Shown: positions 42,311 through 50,910 of the stretch, in pieces | Numbering within the stretch: position 1 is the first letter of the stretch | Layout: each line of letters opens with the position of its first letter | The notes under the pieces: generated by a model | The model's database searches: none | Told to the model about the DNA's origin: nothing | The model's input: only the letters and a program-made list of their open reading frames with translations | Made by a program: the position numbers and the translations under genes | Assembly (NCBI GenBank): GCA_020638065.1 | Contig: JACKJG010000012.1 | Location: 62,001-126,000 of the forward strand | Direction of reading: 5' to 3' | Length of the DNA stretch: 64,000 nucleotides | From: Hyphomicrobiaceae bacterium | GTDB taxonomy: Bacteria > Pseudomonadota > Alphaproteobacteria > Rhizobiales > Devosiaceae

Positions 42311-42488
42311 GTGCGTCCCCTGCAAGTCGTTTGAATACAATTGGAAATTCTGAGACTAAGGAAGTGGCGGCAAAAGGCAAGCATTGGACGCTTGGCATGG
42401 CAAATAACGCGGTGCACATGAGCTGCGTCATCGCCAGATCGGGATGAGAGGCCCGACCGGCGAGAGTGGACAGATGCGTGGCGAAAGA

Positions 42489-42893
42489 TCAATCAGGCGC
42501 GCGGCAGGCGTTTGCTCCTGCCGCCGGAACATCGTCCGTGTGAGAAATGTGGGCGATATTCGGCGCTGAACAGGCGAAACGTTCGCCGAGAATGTCGTCC
42601 GTGGGAGCCGCATCTTCGGGCGTGAAATATTGCAGATTTTCCAGTGTTTCGCGGACGCAACTTCTGTTGCTGCCCGTGCCGGTGCAAATGGTCAGGACGA
42701 TTTTTGAATCGCAGGAATTGAAGATGCCCGAGGCGTCTTCGGCGATGCATTGGCTCATGTCGTTGAGGCGCATGCCCCGCATCTGATCAACCAGCACGTA
42801 GCTGCCGCCCCAGATCACGAAGATGATCAAGATGACCAGAAGCGTGATGGGTAGGCCGAAAACCCTTTTGGGACGCTTCTGGTCGGTTGCCAT
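42489..42893 (-). CDS. Small single-pass membrane protein of unknown function
   Basis: A 134-residue protein with a positively charged N-terminus (TDQKRPKRVFG), one membrane segment (about 15-37, LPITLLVILIIFVIWGGSYVLV) and a C-terminal domain of about 95 residues with six Cys (SQCIAED, NSCDSKIVLTICTG, RSCVRET, FACSAP, NACRAP). The segment orientation rule would put that domain in the periplasm, where disulphides could form. I do not recognise it. The ATG at 42893 lies four bases after the icd stop, so it is probably co-transcribed with icd. Confidence 0.7.
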   Translation of the reverse strand: MATDQKRPKRVFGLPITLLVILIIFVIWGGSYVLVDQMRGMRLNDMSQCIAEDASGIFNSCDSKIVLTICTGTGSNRSCVRETLENLQYFTPEDAAPTDDILGERFACSAPNIAHISHTDDVPAAGANACRAPD

Positions 42894-42897
42894 TTGA

Positions 42898-44109
42898 TCA
42901 GGCCATGGCCTTTTGCAGGTTTTCGTCGATGGCATCGAGGAAGCCGATTGTCGACAACCATTCCTGGTCCGGGCCGACGAGCAAGGCGAGGTCCTTGGTC
43001 ATCTTGCCTTCTTCGATGGTCGCCACGACGGTTTTTTCAAGCGTCGTGGCGAACTTCGCAAGTTCCTCGTTATTGTCGAGCTTGGCGCGATGGCTGAGAC
43101 CGCGCGTCCACGCAAAAATCGAGGCGGTCGAATTGGTCGAGGTGGATTTGCCCTGCTGATGCTGACGATAATGGCGGGTCACGGTGCCGTGTGCCGCTTC
43201 GGATTCGACCGTCTTGCCGTCGGGGGTCATCAAAACAGAGGTCATGAGCCCCAGCGAGCCGAAACCCTGGGCAATGGTGTCGGACTGAACGTCGCCGTCA
43301 TAGTTCTTGCACGCCCAGACATAGCCGCCCGACCATTTGAGCGAGGCGGCAACCATGTCGTCGATCAGCCGGTGCTCATACCAGATCTTGGCAGCCTCGT
43401 ACTGGTCCTTGAATTCGGCCTCGTAGACCTCCTGGAAGATGTCCTTGAACTGGCCGTCATAAGCTTTGAGAATCGTGTTCTTGGTGGAGAGATAGCAGGG
43501 CACCTTGCGTTGCAGCGCATAGTTCAGCGAGGCGCGGGCGAAGTCGCGAATGGATTCGTCGAGATTGTACATGCCCATGGCAACGCCGGAAGAGGGCGCG
43601 TCGAACACGTCATATTCCTGAACGGTGCCGTCATCGCCGACAAACTTCATGGTCAGCTTGCCCTTGCCGGGGAAACGGAAATCGGTGGCCCGATACTGAT
43701 CGCCAAAGGCGTGACGGCCGACGATGATGGGCTGGGTCCAGCCCGGAACCAGGCGCGGCACGTTCGAGCAGATGATCGGTTCGCGGAAGATGACGCCGCC
43801 GAGAATGTTGCGGATCGTGCCGTTGGGTGAACGCCACATTTTCTTGAGGCCGAATTCTTCGACACGCGCCTCATCCGGCGTGATGGTGGCGCATTTGACG
43901 CCGACGCCGTGCTTCTTGATGGCATTTGCGGAGTCGACGGTCACCTGATCGTCAGTGGCGTCGCGGTTCTCGATGCTCAGATCATAATATTCGAGATCAA
44001 TGTCGAGATAGGGATGGATCAGTTTGTCCTTGATGGCCTGCCAGATGATCCGGGTCATCTCATCGCCGTCGAGTTCGACAACCGGGTTCTGAACCTTGAT
44101 TTTGGACAT
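42898..44109 (-). CDS. icd: NADP-dependent isocitrate dehydrogenase
   Basis: A 403-residue enzyme of the homodimeric, eukaryote-like NADP type common in alphaproteobacteria. It starts MSKIKVQNPVVELDGDEMTRIIWQ and has KMWRSPNGTIRNILGGVIFREPI (isocitrate-binding loop), DDMVAASLKWSGGYVWACKNYDGDVQSD and EAAHGTVTRHYR. It turns isocitrate into 2-oxoglutarate in the TCA cycle. The ATG at 44109 has GGAGCG before it; the frame is open 37 codons further upstream into the MarR operator and should not be used. Confidence 0.97.
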   Translation of the reverse strand: MSKIKVQNPVVELDGDEMTRIIWQAIKDKLIHPYLDIDLEYYDLSIENRDATDDQVTVDSANAIKKHGVGVKCATITPDEARVEEFGLKKMWRSPNGTIRNILGGVIFREPIICSNVPRLVPGWTQPIIVGRHAFGDQYRATDFRFPGKGKLTMKFVGDDGTVQEYDVFDAPSSGVAMGMYNLDESIRDFARASLNYALQRKVPCYLSTKNTILKAYDGQFKDIFQEVYEAEFKDQYEAAKIWYEHRLIDDMVAASLKWSGGYVWACKNYDGDVQSDTIAQGFGSLGLMTSVLMTPDGKTVESEAAHGTVTRHYRQHQQGKSTSTNSTASIFAWTRGLSHRAKLDNNEELAKFATTLEKTVVATIEEGKMTKDLALLVGPDQEWLSTIGFLDAIDENLQKAMA

Positions 44110-44200
44110 GAAACGCTCCGAATTGGGCAAAAAGGACGATTTGGCGCCCCTATAGCACCGGTCGGCGCAGGCGCAAAGAGAACGATGCGACTTTCCCGTA

Positions 44201-44223
44201 TTGACATCGTGTATATACACGAT
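44201..44223 (+). promoter_or_regulatory. Perfect 18-bp palindrome overlapping a -35 element, MarR operator
   Basis: TTGACA (44201-44206) runs into ATCGTGTATATACACGAT (44206-44223), an exact palindrome, 12 bases before the marR-like start. Its size and symmetry suit a MarR dimer. No good -10 was seen at standard spacing. Autorepression is likely; control of the divergent icd is possible. Confidence 0.65.
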
Positions 44224-44235
44224 TAGCGGTTGAAT

Positions 44236-44652
44236 ATGGATGATGACTTTGACGAATGCCTCGTTCTCAACACCCGCATGGCGGCGCGAACGATGACGCG
44301 GCTTTATGGCCGCAGGCTCAGGCCCTACGGTCTCACTGCAGAACAGTTCTCACTTCTGGTTTCGATTCGTAAAAACAAGCGACGCTCCGTAAGCGAACTT
44401 GCACAGAATCTGGGTATGGACAGAACGACCCTGTCGCGCAATCTGAACCTGCTTGAAAGCAAGGGGCTGGTTGGGTGCGACCCCGCGGGGAAGGGAAATG
44501 GCAGGCTGTGCCAGCTGACCGGGGCGGGGCAGGCTTTGCTCGACGAACTGGTGCCGCATTGGCGCGCGGCGCAGGAGGAGATGAAGCGATTGCTGGGACC
44601 GTCCGAATTCAACGAGACGATCATCGCGCTGAGGAAACTCGCCCAGTTTTAG
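44236..44652 (+). CDS. MarR-family transcriptional regulator
   Basis: A 138-residue winged-helix regulator: SVSELAQNLGMDRTTLSRNLNLLESKGLVGCD is the recognition region with the Asp-Arg typical of MarR proteins, followed by GRLCQLTGAGQALLDELVPHWRAAQEEM (wing and dimerisation helix). Start ATG 44236; a TTG at 44230 is in frame and both have weak ribosome-binding sites. The perfect palindrome directly upstream is a likely autoregulatory site. The FabF-like gene follows after about 50 bases and may be its target. The ligand is unknown; one Cys (GLVGCD) might sense oxidants, but this is speculation. Confidence 0.88.
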   Translation: MDDDFDECLVLNTRMAARTMTRLYGRRLRPYGLTAEQFSLLVSIRKNKRRSVSELAQNLGMDRTTLSRNLNLLESKGLVGCDPAGKGNGRLCQLTGAGQALLDELVPHWRAAQEEMKRLLGPSEFNETIIALRKLAQF

Positions 44653-44701
44653 CAGCGCAGCGAACCGGAATCGCCAAAACGAACCAGATGCGAGGGAAAT
44701 G

Positions 44702-45982
44702 ATGCCGAACAGTGAAGCGAATGACCCGATTGTGGTCACCGGAATGGGGATGGTCACTCCTCTGGGTGTGGGCGTTGAGACCAATTGGTCGCGCTTGACC
44801 GCGGGAAAAAGCGGGATCGTGCAAAACGACCGTTTCGACACGAGCGAATTTTCCTGCACGATTGCAGGACTTGTCCCGGACAAAGCGCGCGACGAACACG
44901 GGTTCGATCCGCATGACTGGATTGACGGCAAGGACGTCAAGAAGATGGATCGCTTCATCCAATATGGATTGGCGGCGGCCAAAGAGGCCATTGCACAGGC
45001 CGGATGGACGCCCGAGAGCGCCGAAGACAAGGCGGCGACCGCCACGATCATCGGGTCCGGGGTCGGCGGTGCGCCGTTGCTGGTCGAATCTGCACTTACG
45101 ATCGCGGAGAAGGGGCCGCGCCGCCTGTCGCCATTCACGGTACCGGCCTTCCTGGTCAATCTCGCGGCGGGCTGGATTTCCATCCAATACGGGTTCACCG
45201 GGCCGATCGGGGCGCCGGTGACGGCCTGCGCTGCGTCCGCACAGGCCATTGGTGACGGCATGCGCCTGATCCATACCGGAGAAGCGGAAGTGGTGGTGTG
45301 CGGCGGTGCGGAAGGGTCGGTCGATCCGGTTTCGATTGGCGGGTTTGCGGCGGCCAGAGCACTTTGCACCGCCTATAATGACCGGCCCAAGGAGGCGTCA
45401 CGGCCGTTCGATGCCGATCGAGCCGGATTCGTGCTCTCGGAAGGGGCGGCGGTGCTGGTGATCGAGAAGTTGAGCCATGCGTTGGCACGCGGCGCCAAAC
45501 CTTTGGCGGTTCTTGGTGGCTATGGCACGTCGGCGGACGCCTATCATCTAACCGCCGGGCACCCCGAGGGACTGGGGGCTCAAAAGGCCATGCGTGACGC
45601 GCTGGCCATGGCAGGCCTAACCACCAGTGGCATCGATTATGTCAACGCCCACAGCACATCGACGCAGGTGGGCGATCTGGCCGAAATCAAAGGGATCGCG
45701 GCACTGTTCGAGGGGCGCGGCAAGGACCTCATGGTGTCGGCAACCAAATCGTCAACCGGGCATCTTTTGGGCGCTGCGGGCGCCACAGAGGCCATCATCT
45801 CGGTCAAGGCGCTGATGGAGGGCGTGGTTCCGGCCACGCTGAACCTCGAAAATCCGGACCCGGAGGCGGACCTTTTCGATCTGGTGCCCAAAGTGGCGCG
45901 CAAGGCGCCGATCCGGCATGTTTTGTCGAATGCCTTCGGTTTTGGCGGCGTTAACGCCGCGCTGGTCTTTTCGAAAGTCTGA
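44702..45982 (+). CDS. Beta-ketoacyl-ACP synthase II (FabF family)
   Basis: A 426-residue condensing enzyme. The catalytic triad is complete: Cys176 in VTACAASAQ, His317 in NAHSTST and His354 in SSTGHLLGAAG. It extends acyl-ACP with malonyl-ACP. A second FabF in this group may serve special long or branched acyl chains, for instance on lipid A, but no acyl carrier protein or dehydratase lies next to it, so its product is unknown. It begins ATGATG; I use the second ATG. A MarR-type regulator is directly upstream on the same strand. It converges on the TfoX-like gene. Confidence 0.9.
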   Translation: MPNSEANDPIVVTGMGMVTPLGVGVETNWSRLTAGKSGIVQNDRFDTSEFSCTIAGLVPDKARDEHGFDPHDWIDGKDVKKMDRFIQYGLAAAKEAIAQAGWTPESAEDKAATATIIGSGVGGAPLLVESALTIAEKGPRRLSPFTVPAFLVNLAAGWISIQYGFTGPIGAPVTACAASAQAIGDGMRLIHTGEAEVVVCGGAEGSVDPVSIGGFAAARALCTAYNDRPKEASRPFDADRAGFVLSEGAAVLVIEKLSHALARGAKPLAVLGGYGTSADAYHLTAGHPEGLGAQKAMRDALAMAGLTTSGIDYVNAHSTSTQVGDLAEIKGIAALFEGRGKDLMVSATKSSTGHLLGAAGATEAIISVKALMEGVVPATLNLENPDPEADLFDLVPKVARKAPIRHVLSNAFGFGGVNAALVFSKV

Positions 45983-45985
45983 CGA

Positions 45986-46321
45986 TCATTTCGGCGGCAA
46001 AGTTCCGACGAATTGCTCACAAAGGGCAAGCCAGCCTGTAAGCACATCGTCGTCCTCAATCGCGTCGGCTTCGACCTCGACATAGCCTTTCATGGTGCGC
46101 CCGCCCATCTCCATTTGTTGTGCACCGAAGCGCGCAAGTGCCTCGGCCATGAGATCGGGCCCGACGCGGGCCATCAACGTGCCGTCCTTCATCGGGCCGC
46201 AGAGCATGTTGCCGCGCAGCATGAAGGCAACGCCGCCGAACATGCGTTTCTGGACGATGTCGGGCCGGGGACCGAGAAGCGTTTCGATGCGGAAGGCGAG
46301 TTCGTCGGCAGCCTGAGACAT
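45986..46321 (-). CDS. TfoX N-terminal domain protein
   Basis: A 111-residue protein of the TfoX/Sxy N-terminal family: RIETLLGPRPDIVQKRMFGGVAFMLRGNMLCGPMKDGTLMARVG is typical (the MFGG and R..GNM pattern). In gammaproteobacteria TfoX regulates competence, but stand-alone versions in alphaproteobacteria have no proven role. It lies six bases downstream of a GFA-family gene on the same strand. Confidence 0.85.
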   Translation of the reverse strand: MSQAADELAFRIETLLGPRPDIVQKRMFGGVAFMLRGNMLCGPMKDGTLMARVGPDLMAEALARFGAQQMEMGGRTMKGYVEVEADAIEDDDVLTGWLALCEQFVGTLPPK

Positions 46322-46327
46322 CGGGGA

Positions 46328-46729
46328 TCACATGAATTCGTGGACGTCGACCGAGGGGTCGATCGGGTCCCATGCCGGCCGGTCGGCATTGTAGAGGATC
46401 ACCTGCGGCTTGAACCAGGATGAATCGTCGAACTCGCCAACCGCGATGCCGATTGCATCCGGCGCGGCCGTGTTTTCGGAAAACATGCGCGATCCGCATA
46501 CGCTGCAGAAGTGCCGGATGCGGGTGTTGCCCTTGTCCGAGACGGAATCGTGGGTGCTGGTCACCCCGTGAATGATAACGTCGGATTTTTTGAAAAAGGC
46601 CTGAACGTTATGACCAGTTCCGGTGATGCGGCGGCAGGCATTGCAGTGGCATTGCGCCATGCGCAACGGTTCGCCGGTGACTTCAAAATGCACGGCCCCG
46701 CAATGGCAATGTCCGGTTTTGGTGCTCAT
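46328..46729 (-). CDS. GFA-family zinc protein, copy 1
   Basis: A 133-residue protein of the glutathione-dependent formaldehyde-activating (Mss4-like) family. Cysteine pairs: CHCGAVHF, CHCNACRR, CSVCGS. These bind zinc. The family name comes from one member; most are uncharacterised. It overlaps the stop of a second family member upstream by four bases (ATGA), so the two are a tandem, coupled pair, followed by the TfoX-like gene. Confidence 0.9.
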   Translation of the reverse strand: MSTKTGHCHCGAVHFEVTGEPLRMAQCHCNACRRITGTGHNVQAFFKKSDVIIHGVTSTHDSVSDKGNTRIRHFCSVCGSRMFSENTAAPDAIGIAVGEFDDSSWFKPQVILYNADRPAWDPIDPSVDVHEFM

Positions 46730-47154
46730 AATCCCTCCCTGTAGGTCTCATATTTCGGAATATCGGGCAGTATGTCCCATTTCTGGTGGCTGCGGTGAAA
46801 AATGACCTGATTTGGCGCGAACCAGGATTGATCCCGGAAAAGGCCGACAGGCAAAAGGGCGGCGTCAGTACGCCGCGACGTGCCGCCGAGCAGGGTCGTT
46901 CCGCAATTGGCGCAAAAATGGCGGGTGAACGTGGCGCCGGAAGCCGCTAGCCGTGAGAATTCCGACAGTTTGCCAGTCAGACGCACATTGTCGCTATCTG
47001 CGATGGCGACCGATGCGTGCCCGGAGCCGGTCATCAGTTGGCAATCGGGGCAGCAGCACAAGAACATGCCATAGATTGGTCCCTTGACCGCAATCGACGC
47101 GGCACCGCAGGCGCAGTCGGCTTCGAGTTCCAGCGTGTCGAGCTTCGGTTTCAT
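46726..47154 (-). CDS. GFA-family zinc protein, copy 2
   Basis: A 142-residue member of the same Mss4-like fold: CACGAASI, CCCPDCQLMTGSG, CANCGTTLLGG. It differs clearly from copy 1, so the pair is old. It is the first gene of a three-gene leftward unit (GFA, GFA, TfoX-like) and is divergent from the GNAT gene. Confidence 0.88.
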   Translation of the reverse strand: MKPKLDTLELEADCACGAASIAVKGPIYGMFLCCCPDCQLMTGSGHASVAIADSDNVRLTGKLSEFSRLAASGATFTRHFCANCGTTLLGGTSRRTDAALLPVGLFRDQSWFAPNQVIFHRSHQKWDILPDIPKYETYREGL

Positions 47155-47257
47155 GGCAAGACGCTGGCATGAAGTGCACGGTCAGGCAATAGGTCAGCCA
47201 TTCTTGATTTTGAACGGCGCGGGCTTTAGGCAGGCGGCCTAAATTCATGGAATTTCG

Positions 47258-47824
47258 ATGAGCCCCGACCTGCCAATTCTGACAGAACGTTTCGCGCTGC
47301 GGCTGGTGCAACGAGACGATCGTGACGCGGTTTATGACTACACGCGGCGCGAAGACGTGGCCCGTTACGAATTCTGGGATGTCATGACGTTGGAAGAGGC
47401 CGGCGAAAAGATTGAAGAATGGATGGCGGCCGATCCGGATTGGCCGACAGGCGACCGGCTGGTGCTGGCCGTGACTTTGCGCGACACAGGCGCGTTGATT
47501 GGCGACTGCGTGCTCAGTTTCCGCGACCGGGAAGGTCGGCAGGCGGAAATCGGCTACACGATCCATCCGGACTGGCACGGCAAGGGCGTTGCGACAGAGA
47601 CTTCGGAAGCGCTCCTGGCGGTGGCGTTCGAAACCTATGATCTGCACCGGGTTTACGGCCGCTGCGATGCGCGCAATGTGGGCTCCTGGCGGGTGCTGGA
47701 AAAACTCGGTATGCGACGCGAGGCGCATTTCAGGGAACATGCCCTGTTCAAGGGCGATTGGGACGAGGAATTCTATTACGCGATCCTTCAGCGCGAGTGG
47801 CGCGAACGGTGGGGCAAAGGCTGA
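47258..47824 (+). CDS. GNAT-family acetyltransferase (RimJ/RimL type)
   Basis: A 188-residue protein opening LTERFALRLVQRDDRDAVYDY, with acetyl-CoA site AEIGYTIHPDWHGKGVATETSEALLAVAF (QxxGxG/A-like) and NVGSWRVLEKLGMRREAHFREH, which place it with the RimJ/RimL branch that acetylates protein N-termini or small amines. The substrate is not predictable. Its TGA overlaps the ATG of the next gene (trmJ). Confidence 0.9.
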   Translation: MSPDLPILTERFALRLVQRDDRDAVYDYTRREDVARYEFWDVMTLEEAGEKIEEWMAADPDWPTGDRLVLAVTLRDTGALIGDCVLSFRDREGRQAEIGYTIHPDWHGKGVATETSEALLAVAFETYDLHRVYGRCDARNVGSWRVLEKLGMRREAHFREHALFKGDWDEEFYYAILQREWRERWGKG

Positions 47825-48624
47825 TGGCGGGCACGGATTCAACGCAGGAACTGGTTCAGCGGCCCGGGCCTACCATTATCCTTTGCGAACCGCAGATGGG
47901 CGAAAATATCGGGGCGGCCGCGCGCGCCATGGCCAATTTCGGGCTTTGGGACTTGCGATTGGTCAATCCGCGCGACGGATGGCCGAACGAAAAGGCGGTC
48001 GCCAACGCGTCCAAGGCGGATCATGTGATCGAAGCCACCAAGGTCTTTGATACGATTGAGGCGGCAATCGCCGATCTAACCCTCGTCTACGCCACGACGG
48101 CGCGGTCACGCGACATGTTCAAGCCAGTTCTGGGGCCGGACGAGGCTTCCAACCGGCTGGCGGCGCATATCGGCGCCGGGCAGGGCGCTGGTCTGTTGTT
48201 TGGACGAGAGCGCTGGGGGCTCAACAATGAAGAGGTCGCGCTGAGCGACGCCATCGTGACCCTGCCGGTCGAGCCGGCCTTTGCTTCGCTGAACATCGCG
48301 CAGGCGGTGCTGGTGCTGGCCTATGAATGGCGGCGGGCAAGCGGGGGCGCACAATTGCCATTCGATGGCGATCGCGACGCACCGGCGCCCAAATCCGATC
48401 TGATCGGGCTCTTCGAGCATCTGGAAGGCGAGCTGGATGAAAGCGGGTTCTTCAATCCGCCGGACAAACGGCCCACCATGGTCAACAACCTTCGGACCAT
48501 GCTGTCGCGCGGGCAATTCAATTTGCAGGAAGTGCGGACTTTGCGCGGGGTCGTTGCCTCGCTGACCCGGCGGCATAAACGCGTGAACCCCTCGCGTCCG
48601 CAGCCCGATCGGCGTAAGAAGTAG
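47824..48624 (+). CDS. trmJ: TrmJ-like tRNA (Cm32/Um32) 2'-O-methyltransferase
   Basis: A 266-residue SPOUT-class methyltransferase. It has PTIILCEPQMGENIGAAARAMANFGLWDLRLVNPRDGWPNEKAVANASKA at the N-terminus and the trefoil-knot SAM site GLLFGRERWGLNNEEVALSD and LNIAQAVLVLAYEWRR. TrmJ methylates position 32 of several tRNAs. The true start is the ATG at 47824 overlapping the GNAT stop (TGATG); an upstream extension in frame falls inside the GNAT gene. The C-terminal basic tail (RRHKRVNPSRPQPDRRKK) may bind RNA. Confidence 0.9.
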   Translation: MAGTDSTQELVQRPGPTIILCEPQMGENIGAAARAMANFGLWDLRLVNPRDGWPNEKAVANASKADHVIEATKVFDTIEAAIADLTLVYATTARSRDMFKPVLGPDEASNRLAAHIGAGQGAGLLFGRERWGLNNEEVALSDAIVTLPVEPAFASLNIAQAVLVLAYEWRRASGGAQLPFDGDRDAPAPKSDLIGLFEHLEGELDESGFFNPPDKRPTMVNNLRTMLSRGQFNLQEVRTLRGVVASLTRRHKRVNPSRPQPDRRKK

Positions 48625-48678
48625 ATCTTCTGCCCGGTCTGGGCGATTCCATTCGGGCGCTGGGCGCCAATCGACGAC

Positions 48679-49914
48679 ATGAGTGACACGACATCAACGC
48701 CAAGCAGGCGTGCCTTTTCATATCGCGGATATCGCTATTTCTGGCTGATGGTTCTGGCCAGCAGCTTCGGCACGCAGGTCATGGCGGTTGCCGTCGCCTG
48801 GGAAGTCTACGACATTACCCGCAACCCACTGGACCTTGGGCTGATCGGGCTGGTGCAGTTCGTGCCGGTGCTCAGTCTGGTATTGGTCACCGGTATTGCG
48901 GCGGACCGGTTCAGCCGCCGCCGCATTCTGCAGATATGCCTGTCAGTCGTCTTCCTCTGCGCAACATCGCTTTTGTGGTTTTCCATCAGCGGCAGTACCA
49001 ATGTGCTCTGGGTGTTTGCGACGCTGTTCGTTTTGGGAATTGCCCGCGCGTTCCTGGCGCCGGCGGAATCGTCACTGGCACCCAACCTCGTGCAGCCGGT
49101 GGCCATTGGCAACGCGGTGGCGCTGACCAGTTCGGCCTGGCAGACTTCCAACATTGTCGGCCCTGTGGTCGCCGGACTGCTCTACGGGATTTCGCCCGGA
49201 ATTGCCTATGGCACCGCCGTGGCGCTGGAACTGGTCGCGTTGCTCTCGATCTCGATGGTGCCCAAACCGGCCCAGCGCGGCGAATATCAGGCCGTGAGCA
49301 TGGAAACGATCCTGGCCGGGTTCCGTTTCATCTTCCGCCAGAAGGTTGTTTTCGGCGCGATCTCACTCGATCTTTTCGCGGTGTTGCTGGGCGGTGCGGT
49401 GGCGCTGTTACCAGTCTATGCGCGCGACATTCTGCATGCCGGACCGGAAGGGCTGGGTCTGTTGCGTGGCGCGCCGGGGATTGGCGCGATCATCGTTGCA
49501 GTGCTGATGAGCCGGTTCCCGATCCAGAACCATGCGGGCAAGATGCTATTGATCTTTGTCGGGCTGTTCGGGCTTTCGACTCTGATTTTCGGGTTTTCCA
49601 ATTCGCTATGGATCGCGGTGCCGGCCCTGTTTTTCGTGGGCGCTTTCGACATGGTCTCGGTGATCATCCGCGAAACCATCATGCAGCTCTGGACGCCCGA
49701 CGAAGTGCGCGGCCGGGTGAATGCGGTCAATTCGGTGTTTATCGGGGCCTCGAACGAGTTGGGCGAATTCCGGGCCGGGTTCATGGCGTTTCTGATCGGC
49801 GCGGTGGGCGCGGTGACCATCGGTGGGGCGATGACCATGCTGGTCGCGGCAAGCTGGGCCAAAATCTTCCCGCAATTGCGGGATGTCAAAACGCTCGACA
49901 GGCCGCAGCACTAG
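48679..49914 (+). CDS. MFS transporter (EntS-like)
   Basis: A 411-residue carrier with about twelve membrane helices. The first loop has AADRFSRRRILQ, a motif A variant, and the overall pattern (FLAPAESSLAPNLV..., DEVRGRVNAVNSVFIGASNELGEFRAG) is that of the EntS/MFS_3 group, whose members often export siderophores or drugs. No siderophore genes lie nearby, so the substrate is open. It begins 54 bases after trmJ with a weak ribosome-binding site. Confidence 0.85.
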   Translation: MSDTTSTPSRRAFSYRGYRYFWLMVLASSFGTQVMAVAVAWEVYDITRNPLDLGLIGLVQFVPVLSLVLVTGIAADRFSRRRILQICLSVVFLCATSLLWFSISGSTNVLWVFATLFVLGIARAFLAPAESSLAPNLVQPVAIGNAVALTSSAWQTSNIVGPVVAGLLYGISPGIAYGTAVALELVALLSISMVPKPAQRGEYQAVSMETILAGFRFIFRQKVVFGAISLDLFAVLLGGAVALLPVYARDILHAGPEGLGLLRGAPGIGAIIVAVLMSRFPIQNHAGKMLLIFVGLFGLSTLIFGFSNSLWIAVPALFFVGAFDMVSVIIRETIMQLWTPDEVRGRVNAVNSVFIGASNELGEFRAGFMAFLIGAVGAVTIGGAMTMLVAASWAKIFPQLRDVKTLDRPQH

Positions 49915-49924
49915 CCGGGCGCGC

Positions 49925-49953
49925 TTGACATCAAGGGGATCAGCCCATATGAC
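49925..49953 (+). promoter_or_regulatory. Sigma70-type promoter of rpsD
   Basis: TTGACA (49925-49930), a 17-base spacer and TATGAC (49948-49953). The leader to rpsD would be about 150 bases. Confidence 0.6.
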
Positions 49954-50113
49954 GCGGCCACCTGTTGCGCGGGCTTGGCTCGCTTTCAGGCGCACCCGGG
50001 ATTTCCGAACAGTTCCAACAGGACTTTGTGAGGGGTCTGTCGGCTTTGGTTGCAGGTCTGCGGCCAAGGCAGAGGAGGGCGCGGTTTTCTCAAATCCAAC
50101 GTGAGGATACGCG

Positions 50114-50731
50114 ATGTCGAAGCGCCAATCGCAGAAATACAAAATCGATCGCCGTATGGGCGAAAATATCTGGGGCCGTCCCAAGAGCCCGGTCAATGCC
50201 CGTTCCTATGGTCCGGGCCAGCATGGCCAGCGCCGCAAGGGCAAGCTGTCTGACTTTGGTTTGCAGCTGCGTGCAAAGCAGAAGCTCAAAGGCTATTATG
50301 GCAATATGACCGAGAAGGCCTTCCGCCGCGCCTATGAAGAGGCCGCGCGGGCCAAGGGCGATACGGGCGAGAACCTGATCGGTCTGCTTGAACGCCGTCT
50401 GGACGCAGTGATCTATCGCGCCAAGTTCGTGCCGACGGTGTTTGCTGCCCGCCAGTTCGTCAACCACGGCCATGTGATGGTCAATGGCCAGCGCGTCACC
50501 ATTCCGTCCTATCAGGTCAAGGTCGGCGACGTGATCGAGGTCCGTGAACGCTCCAAGCAATTGGGCATCGTTCTCGAATCCATCGATCTGGCCGAGCGTG
50601 ACGTTCCGGATTATGTCGAGGTCGATCATTCCAAGATGACCGCCAAATATGTGCGCGTGCCGGTTCTGACCGACGTGCCGTATCCCGTGCAGATGGAACC
50701 GAACCTCGTCGTCGAGTTCTATTCGCGTTAA
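50114..50731 (+). CDS. rpsD: 30S ribosomal protein S4
   Basis: A 205-residue S4 protein of standard length: MSKRQSQKYKIDRRMGENIWGRPKSP, GQHGQRRKGKLSDFGLQLRAKQKLKGYYG and the S4 domain ERRLDAVIYRAKFVPTVFAARQFVNHGHVMVNGQRV. It nucleates assembly of the small ribosomal subunit by binding 16S rRNA. It stands alone rather than in the alpha operon, as is usual in alphaproteobacteria. GAGGAT precedes the ATG; a promoter and a terminator flank it. Confidence 0.98.
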   Translation: MSKRQSQKYKIDRRMGENIWGRPKSPVNARSYGPGQHGQRRKGKLSDFGLQLRAKQKLKGYYGNMTEKAFRRAYEEAARAKGDTGENLIGLLERRLDAVIYRAKFVPTVFAARQFVNHGHVMVNGQRVTIPSYQVKVGDVIEVRERSKQLGIVLESIDLAERDVPDYVEVDHSKMTAKYVRVPVLTDVPYPVQMEPNLVVEFYSR

Positions 50732-50755
50732 GCGACACGGATTTCGAATTGCAGA

Positions 50756-50778
50756 GGCCGCCCATTGGGCGGCCTTTT
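50756..50778 (+). terminator. Terminator after rpsD
   Basis: Stem GGCCGCCCA / TTGGGCGGCC followed by TTTTG, 25 bases past the rpsD stop. Confidence 0.85.
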
Positions 50779-50791
50779 GTTTGCTTCAACT

Positions 50792-50879
50792 CGTTATTGC
50801 GAGGGGCGAAGCCGCAGAAGCAATCCAGAATCCGTGCCGTGTGAAATTGCTGGATTGCTTTGCTGCGCTCGCAATGACG
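50792..50879. repeat. 88-base palindromic intergenic element
   Basis: The ends CGTTATTGCGAG and CTCGCAATGACG pair with one mismatch, and inner parts (AGAAGCAATCCAG / CTGGATTGCTTTGC) also pair, so the whole element folds into one long imperfect hairpin. Elements of this ATTGCGAG...GCAATCC type are scattered between genes in many alphaproteobacteria. It lies between the convergent rpsD and sbmA-like genes. Confidence 0.75.
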
Positions 50880-50910
50880 CAGAGTGCTTTGCATTGGTTG
50901 GGCGCACACC

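Noticed and set aside
44110..44220. Longer start for icd (37 extra codons)
   Set aside because: It would translate through the MarR palindrome; the ATG at 44109 has a ribosome-binding site and matches the family start.
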